A stretch of DNA of 64,000 nucleotides from Frateuria soli. Its GTDB lineage: Bacteria; Pseudomonadota; Gammaproteobacteria; Xanthomonadales; Rhodanobacteraceae. The DNA lies in NCBI RefSeq assembly GCF_021117385.1, contig NZ_CP088252.1, positions 2,728,001-2,792,000 on the forward strand, in the 5' to 3' direction. Below are positions 8,247 through 16,323 of the stretch, in pieces. Numbering within the stretch: the first letter of the stretch is position 1; every line of letters begins with the position of its first letter. The position numbers and the translations under genes are program-made. Under the pieces are notes generated by a model. That model saw only the letters and a list, made by a program, of their open reading frames with translations. It made no database searches and had not been told where the DNA came from.

Positions 8247-8306
8247 GGCAAGGCTTCCGGCGAGGGGGGCGGCCGATTATGGCCGTCCCCGGCAACCGAT
8301 GCAGCT

Positions 8307-8858
8307 TCAGTGCAGGCGCTCGACCACCTGCTTGCCCAGCGCCAGCACGGCGGGACGCAGCGTGGCCGGATCGCGATCCTCCACGCGCAGGTTGATCTGG
8401 CCCTGGTAGGGACCCACGCGCAGCTTGAGGCCGGCCGCGCCTTCGGTCTCCGCAAGGAAGGCCTCGTCGCCCAGCCCCGGCACCGGCGTGACGCCGATGC
8501 CGCGCCCGGTGAAGTCCTCGCGGTGCGCGGCGAGCGCCTGGCCGGCCTGGTCGGCCGAGGCCATGCGGGTGAAGTCGATCAGCAACTTGGTGCGGTAATC
8601 GCCCGGCTGCGGCTGGTGCAGGTAGGAGCACATGCCGCCGGCGCCCGACTTCTGCTCGGTGACGGTGTCGGCGCCATTGGCCTGCAGGATGGCGGCCACG
8701 TCGGCCACCGGCATCAACCGGCACAGGTCCAGCGGCTGGTCGGCGACGGCAGGCGCGGAGGGCGCGGGTGTGCTGGCGCCCGTGTCGGCCGCCTGGTCAT
8801 GCGACGAACAGCCGGCCAGCAGCAGGCCGCCCAGCAGTGCCACGTGCAAACGCTTCAT
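8307..8858 (-). CDS. Lipoprotein of unknown function (DUF3558-like)
   Basis: 183 residues with a lipoprotein signal, HVALLGGLLLAGCSS, lipidated Cys at 17. A short Ala/Pro/Ser linker follows, then a domain with LDLCRLMPVADVAAIL, GMCSYLHQP and GLGDEAFLAE. The C-L-x-P...GDEA pattern recalls DUF3558-type solute-binding-like lipoproteins. No +2 Asp is present, so outer-membrane sorting is likely. It is in the same direction as the YciI gene, 60 nt upstream of it. Confidence 0.65.
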   Translation of the reverse strand: MKRLHVALLGGLLLAGCSSHDQAADTGASTPAPSAPAVADQPLDLCRLMPVADVAAILQANGADTVTEQKSGAGGMCSYLHQPQPGDYRTKLLIDFTRMASADQAGQALAAHREDFTGRGIGVTPVPGLGDEAFLAETEGAAGLKLRVGPYQGQINLRVEDRDPATLRPAVLALGKQVVERLH

Positions 8859-8922
8859 CGGAGCTTCTCCCTAGGGCCGCACGTCGCGGCCGGGCGATGA
8901 TAGACGGGCGGGCTCCGGACAG

Positions 8923-8952
8923 GCGAAGGGCGGCCCGGTGGCCGCCCTTCGC
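8923..8952 (-). terminator. Hairpin downstream of the KGG gene
   Basis: A perfect 13-bp stem, GCGAAGGGCGGCC (8923-8935) with GGCCGCCCTTCGC (8940-8952), and a 4-nt loop. It lies 22 nt past the stop of the minus-strand KGG gene. There is no U tract, but the stem is very stable. Confidence 0.6.
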
Positions 8953-8974
8953 ACTGGCAATGGACTGACGGGGA

Positions 8975-9166
8975 TCAGTCGTTCTTGTGGCTCTGCTGGC
9001 CCGCCTTGACATGCTGCTCGTGCGTGCCACCGCTGCTCTGCTGGCCGGCCCGCACATGCTCTTCGTGCGTGGCGTGGTCGCCGCCTCCGGCCTTGCCGCC
9101 CTTGCTGGCGATCTCACGCTGCTTGTCTTTGTCCATCGAAGCGAAACCGCGCTTGTCGTCACTCAT
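8975..9166 (-). CDS. KGG-repeat stress protein
   Basis: 63 residues from MSDDKRGFASMDKDK, with an AGGAG site upstream. It contains the KGG motif IASKGGKAGGGDHATHEEHV typical of stress-induced YciG/KGG proteins (PF10685), followed by two His/Gln-rich repeats ending HVRAGQQS and HVKAGQQS. It is very hydrophilic and probably disordered and cytoplasmic. The family is induced in general stress and stationary phase, and its molecular action is unknown. Confidence 0.85.
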   Translation of the reverse strand: MSDDKRGFASMDKDKQREIASKGGKAGGGDHATHEEHVRAGQQSSGGTHEQHVKAGQQSHKND

Positions 9167-9220
9167 GGCGTTCTCCTGTCTGTGGAAGGAAAGTCCGCCT
9201 TGCTGGCGAACGCTTTCCAC

Positions 9221-9691
9221 CCTACCGAGGGGGTCATAAAGAAGCCCTTAGCTGAGGATCAACGGGCTCCTCTACAGCGTTCCGTTCACGTTGGCGGTGC
9301 GCAGTGGCCGCGCGGGCGATCGCGCCGCGCAACCTGTGGGGCGAGACTAATTCGCGGACGTCGGATTCGAATGGCATCGCCCGTGAACGGGCTCGCACAG
9401 GTGGTGCGCACGTGCATGGGCCGCGGAACAAGCGACGTCCGATGAAGCACGCAGGCGTGTCGGGCGGTGCCGGCCGCGCAGGCACGCAACAGTGGTTGCC
9501 GAATTGCCACGCTGCTGACCGTGATCGCCGACGCGACGCTGGAACACATGCACCGGGCGGAGCGCGCCCGGCCGCGAGCGAGAGCGTGTCGCCATGTGCG
9601 ACTTCGCCCACCACACAAACGCGTGGGGCGGACCGAAGCCCGCCCCACGGAACACTCCGGACCGGCCCTTCAAGAGCCGGATCGGGCCTGG
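9221..9691. other. Intergenic stretch with palindromes, no gene seen
   Basis: About 470 bases with no convincing protein gene: the open frames here lack signals and mirror one another. It contains a REP-like half-element (GGCATCGCCCGTGAACGGGC near 9371-9390) and a separate perfect 9-bp stem, GTGGGGCGG (9623-9631) with CCGCCCCAC (9640-9648). The second may act as a terminator-like or REP structure just past the OmpA-like gene. Confidence 0.6.
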
Positions 9692-10306
9692 TCAGCCCGT
9701 CGTGCCGGAGGACATCGTCTGCTCACCGGCCGACTGCCCGGCAAAATCCACCACCAGCGTCACGCGGCGGTTGGAGGCACCGGCCTCGCGCGTCTTGCCA
9801 CGCTCGACCTGGCGGTCGCTTGACTCGCCGTAGCTGACCGCACGCAGGTGATCGGCGGACAGCCCGCTCTGCACCAGGTAGTCGCGCACCGCCTTGGCAC
9901 GGCGCTCGCCGAGGTGGCGGTTATAGCTGGCCGAGCCGGCCGGGTCGGCGAAGCCCTCCACCGTGATCACGGCATCGGGATAGTGCTGGCCGACGACCTT
10001 GGCGAAGTCATCCAGCAGCGGCTTGTCTTCGTCGCGAAGGGTCGAGTCGTTGAAGGCGAAGTGCGCCGCGGTGTCGAGCCGCACGCGGCCGGCCATCTGC
10101 GAGATCTGCGCGTCGTACTTGGCGAAGCGCTGCTGCATCTCCTGGGTCAGCGAATCGAGCTGCTGTTGCTGCTTCTGGTCGTTGGCGCGCAGCTCGGCAA
10201 TCGCGGCGTCGTAATCGGCTTTCTTCACGTAATTGGTGCAACCGCCAAGCGCGATCGCCGTGACCATCAGCGACCCCGCGGCCCACCGGAATGTCGAGTT
10301 GACCAT
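9692..10306 (-). CDS. OmpA-family peptidoglycan-binding lipoprotein
   Basis: 204 residues from MVNSTFRW, preceded by AAGGAGAAGG. The lipobox is VTAIALGGC, then a coiled coil of about 55 residues rich in Gln and Ala (DYDAAIAEL to RFAKYDAQI), and an OmpA C-terminal domain (about residues 80-185) with VEGFADPAGSASYNRHLGERRAKAVRDYL and SNRRV. The domain binds diaminopimelate in peptidoglycan, so the protein tethers the outer membrane to the wall. The coiled coil resembles Lpp-like trimers. It is monocistronic. Confidence 0.88.
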   Translation of the reverse strand: MVNSTFRWAAGSLMVTAIALGGCTNYVKKADYDAAIAELRANDQKQQQQLDSLTQEMQQRFAKYDAQISQMAGRVRLDTAAHFAFNDSTLRDEDKPLLDDFAKVVGQHYPDAVITVEGFADPAGSASYNRHLGERRAKAVRDYLVQSGLSADHLRAVSYGESSDRQVERGKTREAGASNRRVTLVVDFAGQSAGEQTMSSGTTG

Positions 10307-10587
10307 GTGCGCCTTCTCCTTCATGAGCGAGCCCTTGGCGGGTGCCTGCCCGGAGGACAACCACCAACCGTCGGCCCAGAGCCTCGGACCCTAGCACCCC
10401 CTGCCGCCCGCTACCTTGACGTTTCCTGACTCGGACGGCCAAACGTGCGCGAGGGCACGCAGGGGGATATCCAGCGGTTTAGGAATGTGGAGATTGTGAT
10501 AAGGCGCGGGCGGTGTGCGCGCGAGCGCCAGCCGCCTCCGCGGCCCGGGGCGGCGCGGCCTCTCCGGGGAGAACGAAGGGTCGGGTG

Positions 10588-11130
10588 TCAGACCTGCTGA
10601 TCGCGCTGCGCGTCGTTGCCGCTCTGGCCGCCCTGGATCACACCCTCGTCCGGCTCCTGACCGGGCACGTGCGCCGGCGCCATGCGCGCGGGACCGCCCG
10701 GCGAGCCGGCGGTGCCGCCCCGGTTGGGCGAATCCGCGCCAGTGGTGCGGTCAGCCGGATCGCGCGGCACGCCGTGCACGCGGGGGTCCTGCTGTGCGCC
10801 CAGATCGGCTGCGGCGCCGGGCGCGCGCGACGCCGGCACGCCGGTACTGCCGCCGGAAACGTAGTCGCCGTCGTCGCCGCTGAAACCCTGCTCGGCGCTG
10901 CCCTTGCGCGCCGGACCGCCCTCGTCCGGCGACAGGCCCGGCGGATCGACCCGCGGCAGCCCGCCAGGCAGACCGGCGGCGGCGTCCGACTCCTCGCGAG
11001 CGGCCTGGGCCACCTTGCGGCTGATCCCGCCCTGGCTCTGCGTGTTGGAGCCGGCGGTCTTGCCCTCGGCGTCCGGGGCCATCGGGCCTCCGACAGGCTC
11101 GCGGCCGCGCTCGTTGCGTTGGTTGCCCAT
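10588..11130 (-). CDS. Disordered Gly/Pro/Asp-rich protein
   Basis: 180 residues from MGNQRNERGREPVGG. It is low-complexity and highly polar, with repeated GG, PGG, DEGGP and SGDDGDY, and has no hydrophobic segment. It includes a small helical patch, SRKVAQAAREES. I recognise no family; composition suggests a cytoplasmic stress or desiccation-type disordered protein, but this is inference. The opposite strand is also open and Ala/Arg-rich, as expected of antisense GC-rich sequence. Confidence 0.5.
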   Translation of the reverse strand: MGNQRNERGREPVGGPMAPDAEGKTAGSNTQSQGGISRKVAQAAREESDAAAGLPGGLPRVDPPGLSPDEGGPARKGSAEQGFSGDDGDYVSGGSTGVPASRAPGAAADLGAQQDPRVHGVPRDPADRTTGADSPNRGGTAGSPGGPARMAPAHVPGQEPDEGVIQGGQSGNDAQRDQQV

Positions 11131-11327
11131 GGCGATTTTCCGTTGCTGTGCGTAGCGAACAGTCTGGCGCGATGCCTGTCAGGGGCGTGTCGAAAGGGCT
11201 GGCGGCCTCATCGCCACGGCCATAGCGTCCGCATTACAGGCATCTAACAAGGTTCGGTGCACATTCAGCATCCGAGGCAGCGATTCCGTCCGCCGCCATG
11301 CTCAGCTCGACGGTTTGAGGATGCCCT

Positions 11328-11534
11328 ATGAACCCCCACGCACAGCTTCCCCACCTCTCTCCGTGGTCCACTCCCCGGTGGCGTCAGCTCGTGCTGCGCC
11401 TCGGCCGCCAGCTGGGCCTGATCGCCGAGCAGGCACCCGCCCTTCCGCCGAGCCGTCGCCAGCAGCTGCTCGCGGCACAGGACCGGCGCCGCGCCGAGCT
11501 GCGGCGCGCGGCCGAACTGGCGCGCGGCCGCTGA
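11328..11534 (+). CDS. Small basic protein, unknown
   Basis: 68 residues: MNPHAQLPHLSPWSTPRWRQ, then an Arg/Ala/Leu-rich amphipathic helix (RRQQLLAAQDRRRAELRRAAELARGR). A GAGGA sequence lies 7 nt before the ATG. It has no recognised family and is probably a short helical cytoplasmic protein. Existence is supported by the ribosome site and by helix periodicity only. Confidence 0.45.
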   Translation: MNPHAQLPHLSPWSTPRWRQLVLRLGRQLGLIAEQAPALPPSRRQQLLAAQDRRRAELRRAAELARGR

Positions 11535-11553
11535 ACCTGAAGCTCGCGCCCCT

Positions 11554-11775
11554 TCAGGGGCGGCAGACCCAATAGTAGAAATCCTCCGCGATGACCTTCT
11601 CGCCGGCTTCCGGCGCATAGCCGTAACGCGCGTGCTCACCCCGCGCAACGATCTGGCGGGCGAACGCATCGGCCAGCCGCCGCGTGGGATCGCGGCCGAG
11701 CAGGAACGCCCGGAAACCGTCGTACCTGATCCGCTCGATCCTGGCATCGGATTGAATGATGTGATCGGCATCCAC
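11554..11775 (-). CDS. Small protein, unknown
   Basis: 73 residues beginning MDADHIIQSDARIERIRYDGF and ending EKVIAEDFYYWVCRP. Mixed charged and aromatic composition gives a plausible small globular fold. The composition is unlike an antisense shadow. No family is recognised. It converges on the small basic-protein gene. Confidence 0.5.
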   Translation of the reverse strand: MDADHIIQSDARIERIRYDGFRAFLLGRDPTRRLADAFARQIVARGEHARYGYAPEAGEKVIAEDFYYWVCRP

Positions 11776-11956
11776 CGGCTTGGCTCCTGCCGGAAGGGAC
11801 GCGCCGGCACGCGTGCCAAGCGTCGCCTGGCGTGACCAACCTACGTCGGTCCGGGTGAAGCTGCCGCGCGCGGTGAGTCGTTGCCGCCTGCATCGACCTG
11901 ATGAGCGCCGTCACCACGCCGCATCTTCAGTTCCGGACCGACACGCACCCCGCCGC

Positions 11957-12163
11957 TCACTGGTCGCTCGAACGCACCAACGCGAGTCCGGCCGGCGTCA
12001 GCTCGAGCACTGGCGCGCCCTCGCACACGCGACCGGGCCGGCGCACCAGCCCCGCCAGCATCAACCGGGCCACCGCCGGCTCGGGAACGGTGGCGCCCTG
12101 GCCTTCGGCCACGCGGGCGAGGTGGGCCAGATCGTCGAGGTCGAGGTCGAGCTTGTCGTTCAT
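11957..12163 (-). CDS. Winged-helix-like small protein
   Basis: 68 residues: MNDKLDLDLDDLAHLARVAEG, then AVARLMLAGLVRRPGRVCE...LELTPAGLALVRSS. The order, a short helix, a recognition-like helix ending in GLV, then a beta wing with LTPAGL, matches minimal winged-helix (MarR/PadR-like) DNA-binding or adaptor domains. Its start overlaps the stop of the upstream gene as ATGA (12160-12163), indicating translational coupling. Confidence 0.55.
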   Translation of the reverse strand: MNDKLDLDLDDLAHLARVAEGQGATVPEPAVARLMLAGLVRRPGRVCEGAPVLELTPAGLALVRSSDQ

Positions 12164-12585
12164 CGTTCGTGTCCCTCGATGGTGTCCCGTGCCCACGCAA
12201 ACGGCCACCAACCCGCTCCGTCGCGCGCATAGCGATCGGCGGCCCGCTCGAAGGGATTGTGCACGCTGACGCCTCCGCACAGCAGGTACAGCGGCAGGAA
12301 CAGCGGACCCAGCGCCATGTACTGGTACACGTGCGCGCGCTCGTGATCGGCCAGCGACACGCACGGCTCGACCGCACGCCCGGCCCGATGCGCGTAGGTC
12401 GTGCAGGCCACGTCCAGGTGCTCGCCGGTGTGCAGGATCACGTTGCCCAGAGTCAGCGCGCCGGAGGCGACCGGTGGCATCCGCGCGAACACCAGCGCCA
12501 GCTCGGCCGGCCGCCACTGCGCGCGCGCGCCCATGACCAGGCCGAGGCCACCGGCGAGCAGGCCCAGCAAGGTGTTGGGCGCCAT
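12160..12585 (-). CDS. Membrane protein with HERAH motif
   Basis: 141 residues from MAPNTLLGLL. Hydrophobic segments are LLGLLAGGLGLVMGA and LGPLFLPLYLLCGGVS. Between them is LADHERAHVYQYMALGP, a conserved D-H-E-x-x-H-V-x-Q-Y block reminiscent of zinc-metallopeptidase HExxH motifs, and then HNPFERAADRYA near the end, which could supply a third ligand. I recall similar short hypothetical membrane proteins in many bacteria, with no assigned function. The reading frame stays open upstream (GLALGALW) without a usual start codon, so the true N-terminus is uncertain. It is coupled to the winged-helix-like gene. Confidence 0.6.
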   Translation of the reverse strand: MAPNTLLGLLAGGLGLVMGARAQWRPAELALVFARMPPVASGALTLGNVILHTGEHLDVACTTYAHRAGRAVEPCVSLADHERAHVYQYMALGPLFLPLYLLCGGVSVHNPFERAADRYARDGAGWWPFAWARDTIEGHER

Positions 12586-12650
12586 CCACAGTGCGCCCAG
12601 TGCCAGCCCCGCTCGCGCGGCCAGGCGAGAGCAACCCGGCGCGCACGCCC

Positions 12651-12860
12651 TCAGCAGGAACCCACCAGTTCGTGCGCGAACGAACTGGCCGCCGCCATCG
12701 CCTGGTCCTCGTCGCGGAAATGCTCGCCGGGCACCACCCGCAGGGTGCCGTCCGGAAGACGCACGGTGACGCTCAGCAGTCCGTCGGACTGTTCGTTGAT
12801 GATCGCCACGAAATGCTTGCCGCTGTCCTCGAAGGTGCGCTCATGGTGGGTGTGCTGCAT
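12651..12860 (-). CDS. Small protein, unknown
   Basis: 69 residues: MQHTHHERTFEDSGKHFVAIINEQSDGLLSVTVRLPDGTLRVVPGEHF, then a C-terminal helix. It looks like a small alpha-beta domain with a predicted beta hairpin (LSVTVRL...LRVVPG). A GAGGAG-like site precedes the start. It is on the same strand as, and upstream of, the HERAH-motif gene. Confidence 0.55.
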   Translation of the reverse strand: MQHTHHERTFEDSGKHFVAIINEQSDGLLSVTVRLPDGTLRVVPGEHFRDEDQAMAAASSFAHELVGSC

Positions 12861-12908
12861 GGAAAGCTCCTCGTCGGTGGATGTGTTCCATCTTGCGGGC
12901 GGGCAGCG

Positions 12909-13055
12909 TTAACGCAAGCGGACGCGGCTGAACCGGCCACGGATCGGCGGGAACAGGATCGTGATCAAGGCGCCGTCGCCCTGCTTGCGCCCGGCCACCG
13001 CAATGCGCGCCTGGCGGCCGGCGTCGGCGGCCGCGAACAGATCGTCCACGGCCAT
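12909..13055 (-). CDS. Possible small protein
   Basis: 48 residues, MAVDDLFAAADAGRQARIAVAG then KQGDGALITILFPP and a basic end. The pattern resembles a short regulatory peptide, but there is no family match I can name and the ribosome site is weak. A longer in-frame start exists at 13100. Confidence 0.3.
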   Translation of the reverse strand: MAVDDLFAAADAGRQARIAVAGRKQGDGALITILFPPIRGRFSRVRLR

Positions 13056-13149
13056 CGGGCTTGGGGACGCGCATCGCCGGCACGCCATGCTCACACCCAC
13101 TTTCGCGTCAGTGCCGACAATACCCGCAGGTCAACCATCGAGAAGGCGC

Positions 13150-13338
13150 ATGATCACTTCACCTCCCGGCAAGAACGACCGACCGCACCGCGATCCGCAC
13201 GCGGGCGGCGACCGGGACGAGGACATGCCCGGGCGCCCGGCGGACACGACCGCCAGCGGCGATGCCACGAACGATACCGGCGAGGACAACCAGCGCCAGA
13301 AAGGCGAGCGTCCGGCCGACGATTACATCCGGCCCTGA
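13150..13338 (+). CDS. Small disordered acidic/basic protein
   Basis: 62 residues: MITSPPGKNDRPHRDPHAGGDRDEDMPG, ending GERPADDYIRP. It is very hydrophilic, without hydrophobic core residues. GAGAAGG lies just upstream of the ATG. It is probably another of the disordered stress-type proteins in this stretch. Function unknown. Confidence 0.45.
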   Translation: MITSPPGKNDRPHRDPHAGGDRDEDMPGRPADTTASGDATNDTGEDNQRQKGERPADDYIRP

Positions 13339-13362
13339 ACGCCTGTGCGCGCCACGCTGCTG

Positions 13363-13842
13363 TCAGAGGCCTGAATTGCCCCGCGTCTGCGGGCTGGACA
13401 ACTCGCTCAGCGCGAGCTTCTGTCGCTGGTAGTCGATCAGCAGCTGGTTGGCCTTCAGGTACTTCTTTTCCTTCAGCGCGTCCTGCATCAACCGGGCGAT
13501 CTCCTGGTCGCTCTTTCCACGCAGCGACGTGTGGTGCGAGCGCGCCGCCAGGTCGGGATCGTACGCATCGGCGACCCGTTTGGCCCCTGCCGGTGACATG
13601 CCCATCTGTGTCCAGGCGTCGGCGAGCTTGCCACGCAGCGTCTCCAGGTCGGCCAGGGAATCCAGATAGCCCTGCTGCTGGGCCCGGGTCATCGACTTGA
13701 CCCTGCTCTGGCTCTCCCGCGCACGCAGGTCCTGGAAGCTCTGCACGGGCTTGGAATGCTGCGTCGGCTGCTGCGAATTCTGCTGCGCAATTGCCGCCGG
13801 GGCTGCCAGTACGAATGCGAGGGCGAACACCAGAGATTTCAC
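13363..13842 (-). CDS. Secreted helical protein, unknown function
   Basis: 159 residues with a GTG start at 13842, chosen because a perfect AGGAGG stands upstream and the signal peptide (KSLVFALAFVLAAPAAIAQ) begins there. The mature part is Gln-rich and then helical: SFQDLRARESQSRVKSMTRAQQQGYLDSLADLETLRGKL and a C-terminal EIARLMQDALKEKKYLKANQLLIDYQRQKL. It is probably periplasmic. No family is recognised. Confidence 0.65.
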   Translation of the reverse strand: MKSLVFALAFVLAAPAAIAQQNSQQPTQHSKPVQSFQDLRARESQSRVKSMTRAQQQGYLDSLADLETLRGKLADAWTQMGMSPAGAKRVADAYDPDLAARSHHTSLRGKSDQEIARLMQDALKEKKYLKANQLLIDYQRQKLALSELSSPQTRGNSGL

Positions 13843-14041
13843 GACCTGCCTCCTGAGGTTGGGCCGACCGCGCGGGCCAGCGTGCGGAAGTCCCTTGCTG
13901 CACTGCGCATCGTATACCCGCAACGGCGACACGCGCATGCGTGCGCGGAACCGGCGGCGCCCGACAAATGCCCGCGCCCGGGCCGCGAACACGCACAGCG
14001 TTCCCGCAGGATCCTGGCCCTTGATTCCCGCGAGCCACTTC

Positions 14042-14917
14042 ATGAAACGCCGAGACTTCATCAAAGGCAGCCTGCTGGGCGCCCTGCTCCCTGCCGCACT
14101 TGCCCAGGCCACACCGGACGGCGGCGTTGCTCCCGGCCCGGCCGACAGGCTTGCCGCGCTGGAACGCCGCCACGGCGGCCGGCTGGGCGTGGCGATTCTG
14201 GATACCGGCGACGGCCGTCGCGCGGCACATCGCGGCGACGAGCGGTTCCTGATGTGCAGCACCTTCAAGGTGCTGACCGTGGCCGCGGTGCTGGCGCGGG
14301 TGGACCGCGGCCACGAGCGGCTCGAACGGCGCATCGTGTTCGGCCCCGAGGTGCTGCTCCACTACGCGCCGGTCACCCGGCTGCACACCGGCACCCCCGG
14401 CATGTCGGTCGAGGAGCTCTGCGCCGCGACGCTGACGCTCAGCGACAACACCGCCGCCAACCTACTGCTCGCCGCGCTCGGGGGTCCCCACGCGGTGACC
14501 GCCTTCGTGCGGGAGCTGGGCGATACCGTGACCCGGCTGGACCGCACCGAGCCTGCGCTCAACGTGACCCGGCCGGGTGACCTGCGCGACACCACCTCGC
14601 CACGGGCCATGCTGGAAACCCTGCGGCACCTGCTGCTCGGTGAGGCGCTGGCGCAACCGTCGCGGGCGCGGCTGCTGGCCTGGATGCGCGGCTGCCTGAC
14701 CGGCGCCGACAAGCTGCGCGCCGGCCTGCCGGCAGGGTGGAGCGCGGGTGACAAGACCGGCAGCGGCGCGCAGGGCGAGAGCAACGACATCGCCATCCTG
14801 TTCCCGCCCGGCCGGCCGCCACTGCTGGTCACCGCCTACTACGCCGCGCCAGCCATCGACGCGCGTCGACGCAGCGCCGTGCTCGCCGAGGTCGGAGGGA
14901 TCGCAGCGATGCTCTAG
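14042..14917 (+). CDS. Class A beta-lactamase (L2-like)
   Basis: 291 residues. The N-terminus MKRRDFIKGSLLGALLP is a twin-arginine (Tat) signal. Catalytic motifs are complete: S73-T-F-K76 (Ambler S70/K73) preceded by Cys72, S134-D-N136 (Ambler 130-132), E170 and N174 in EPALN (Ambler 166/170), and K238-T-G (Ambler 234-236). It should hydrolyse beta-lactams by acylation of the Ser in the periplasm. It resembles chromosomal L2/PenA-type enzymes of Xanthomonadales. No ampR regulator lies upstream, so induction cannot be inferred. It is single and chromosomal-looking in base composition. Confidence 0.92.
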   Translation: MKRRDFIKGSLLGALLPAALAQATPDGGVAPGPADRLAALERRHGGRLGVAILDTGDGRRAAHRGDERFLMCSTFKVLTVAAVLARVDRGHERLERRIVFGPEVLLHYAPVTRLHTGTPGMSVEELCAATLTLSDNTAANLLLAALGGPHAVTAFVRELGDTVTRLDRTEPALNVTRPGDLRDTTSPRAMLETLRHLLLGEALAQPSRARLLAWMRGCLTGADKLRAGLPAGWSAGDKTGSGAQGESNDIAILFPPGRPPLLVTAYYAAPAIDARRRSAVLAEVGGIAAML

Positions 14918-15017
14918 CGGGCGCCGGGGCGCTTCCGCGGCAAACGCACTTGGTCGCTTTGCGCCCGCGCTCGGAGCGGGTGGTGCGCGCGGCGCCCGCT
15001 ACGCCGGGGAGGCCTGC

Positions 15018-15935
15018 CTACGCGCCAAGCGCGAACTCGATCGCCGCGCGGACTGCCGCCACCTGGGCCTCGTTGCACTGTTCCGCGGTCGCCTTCGGGC
15101 TGTCCGGATAGACCTCGGTGGTGGTCTTGTAGCGCGCCCTGGTGATGCCGGCGCACAGGCCCAGCTGCTCCAGCGGGTAGTGGATGACGCCCGGCGCCAT
15201 CACGGGCGAACCGATGATCTCGCCCCTGGCGTCGGCGGGGGCGATGTGGGTGACCCGGGCCACCGCCGCGATCACCGCCTGCTGGAAGTCCGGTTGCGGG
15301 CTGGCGCTGTCGTCGACCAGATAGAAGCCGTCGGGGATCTCGCCGGGCTCGAACGCCACGCCATCGCGCGCGGCCAGCGCCGGGCGGAACTCCGACTCGT
15401 CCGTATCGGTGGTCTCGTGCAGGTCCACGTGCACCAGCACGCGATCGCGGATGGGGGCGACCAGGCGCATGAGCGCGGCCGATTCCTGCGCCGGGCTGTC
15501 CTCGCGGAAGGAACGGTTCGGGTCGATCGCGTGCGCGTTCCAGCGGTGGATGCGCTCGTAGGCCCATGGACTGACGCACGGCGCGATGAGGAGATTGATC
15601 CGCCCCTCGTAGCCGGGCGCGTGTTGCGCGGCGAACTTGAGCGCACCGTGCACGCCGCTGGTTTCATAGCCGTGCACGCCACCGGTCACCAGCGCGCAGG
15701 GGAGATCGTCGCGCCAGTTGCGGCTCCTGATCGCGAACAGCGGGTAGCTGTCGGGCGGGTAATCGAGCTGGCCGTATTGCACGACGTCCAGATGCGGCCG
15801 CAGGCGGTCGATCGTCGCCAGCACGTCCGCCTGGTAGCTGCGCTGGCGTGTCTGCCGCGCCAGCCACGCCGCCACTTCCGCAGGTCCCCAGGCGACGCCG
15901 GGCGTACCGATCGGATAGGAGGCATGGTTCGTCAT
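15018..15935 (-). CDS. M14-family metallopeptidase / succinylglutamate desuccinylase-like
   Basis: 305 residues from MTNHASYPIG. Metal-site motifs of the M14 family are visible: TGGVHGYETSGVHG (His and Glu ligands) near residue 95, NAHAIDPNRSF as the Arg/Asn substrate motif, and VHVDLHETTDTDESEF with the second His. The conserved catalytic Glu is likely TTEVYPDS near the C-terminus. It lacks a signal peptide, so it is cytoplasmic. The substrate (a peptide or N-acyl amino acid) is unknown. Confidence 0.82.
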   Translation of the reverse strand: MTNHASYPIGTPGVAWGPAEVAAWLARQTRQRSYQADVLATIDRLRPHLDVVQYGQLDYPPDSYPLFAIRSRNWRDDLPCALVTGGVHGYETSGVHGALKFAAQHAPGYEGRINLLIAPCVSPWAYERIHRWNAHAIDPNRSFREDSPAQESAALMRLVAPIRDRVLVHVDLHETTDTDESEFRPALAARDGVAFEPGEIPDGFYLVDDSASPQPDFQQAVIAAVARVTHIAPADARGEIIGSPVMAPGVIHYPLEQLGLCAGITRARYKTTTEVYPDSPKATAEQCNEAQVAAVRAAIEFALGA

Positions 15936-16098
15936 CGCGTCGCTCGCTTTGCCATCGAAGCGACGCACTGTATCACCGCGTGCGGATTGCTCCGCCCCCG
16001 TCCAGCGCTTGCCTTTACGTGACGGTCGTCGGCTCGCGACCTCCCGTTAACCGCGCAACCGCTAGCGTCGGGGCCCAGCCAACCTGAGGAGCCGTGCC

Positions 16099-16257
16099 AT
16101 GCCCAAGGGCGACAAGTCCTCCTACACCGACAAGCAGAAGCGCGAGGCGCACCACATCGAGCAGAGCGAGAAGAAGGAAGGCAAGTCGCAGGAGACGGCC
16201 GAGCGCATCGCCTGGGCGACGGTGAACAAGCAGGACGGCGGCGGCAAGAAATCCTGA
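16099..16257 (+). CDS. Small hydrophilic protein, 'plasmid stabilization' type
   Basis: 52 residues: MPKGDKSSYTDKQKREAHHIEQ...AERIAWATVNKQDGGGKKS. The pattern Y-T-x-K-Q-K-R-x-A-x-H-I-E ... A-W-A-T-V-N-K is a recurrent short protein often labelled plasmid stabilization protein, though chromosomal. A GAGGAG site precedes the ATG. Function is not established. It is followed by a palindromic terminator shared with the convergent Skp-like gene. Confidence 0.75.
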   Translation: MPKGDKSSYTDKQKREAHHIEQSEKKEGKSQETAERIAWATVNKQDGGGKKS

Positions 16258-16279
16258 CCGCCGCGCACTGCTTCGGGCA

Positions 16280-16304
16280 GGGCCCGTCCGGACCGGACGG
16301 GCCC
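16280..16304. terminator. Shared palindromic terminator
   Basis: GGGCCCGTCCGG (16280-16291) pairs perfectly with CCGGACGGGCCC (16293-16304) between two convergent genes. There is no T run on either side, so it is a stable hairpin rather than a classical U-tract terminator. Confidence 0.55.
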
Positions 16305-16323
16305 CGCTCCCGGCACATGGTGC

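Noticed and set aside
10513-11247. Plus-strand 244-codon frame opposite the disordered protein
   Set aside because: Ala/Arg/Val-rich without a ribosome site or domain. The minus-strand frame has a plausible start and polar composition, though neither is certain.
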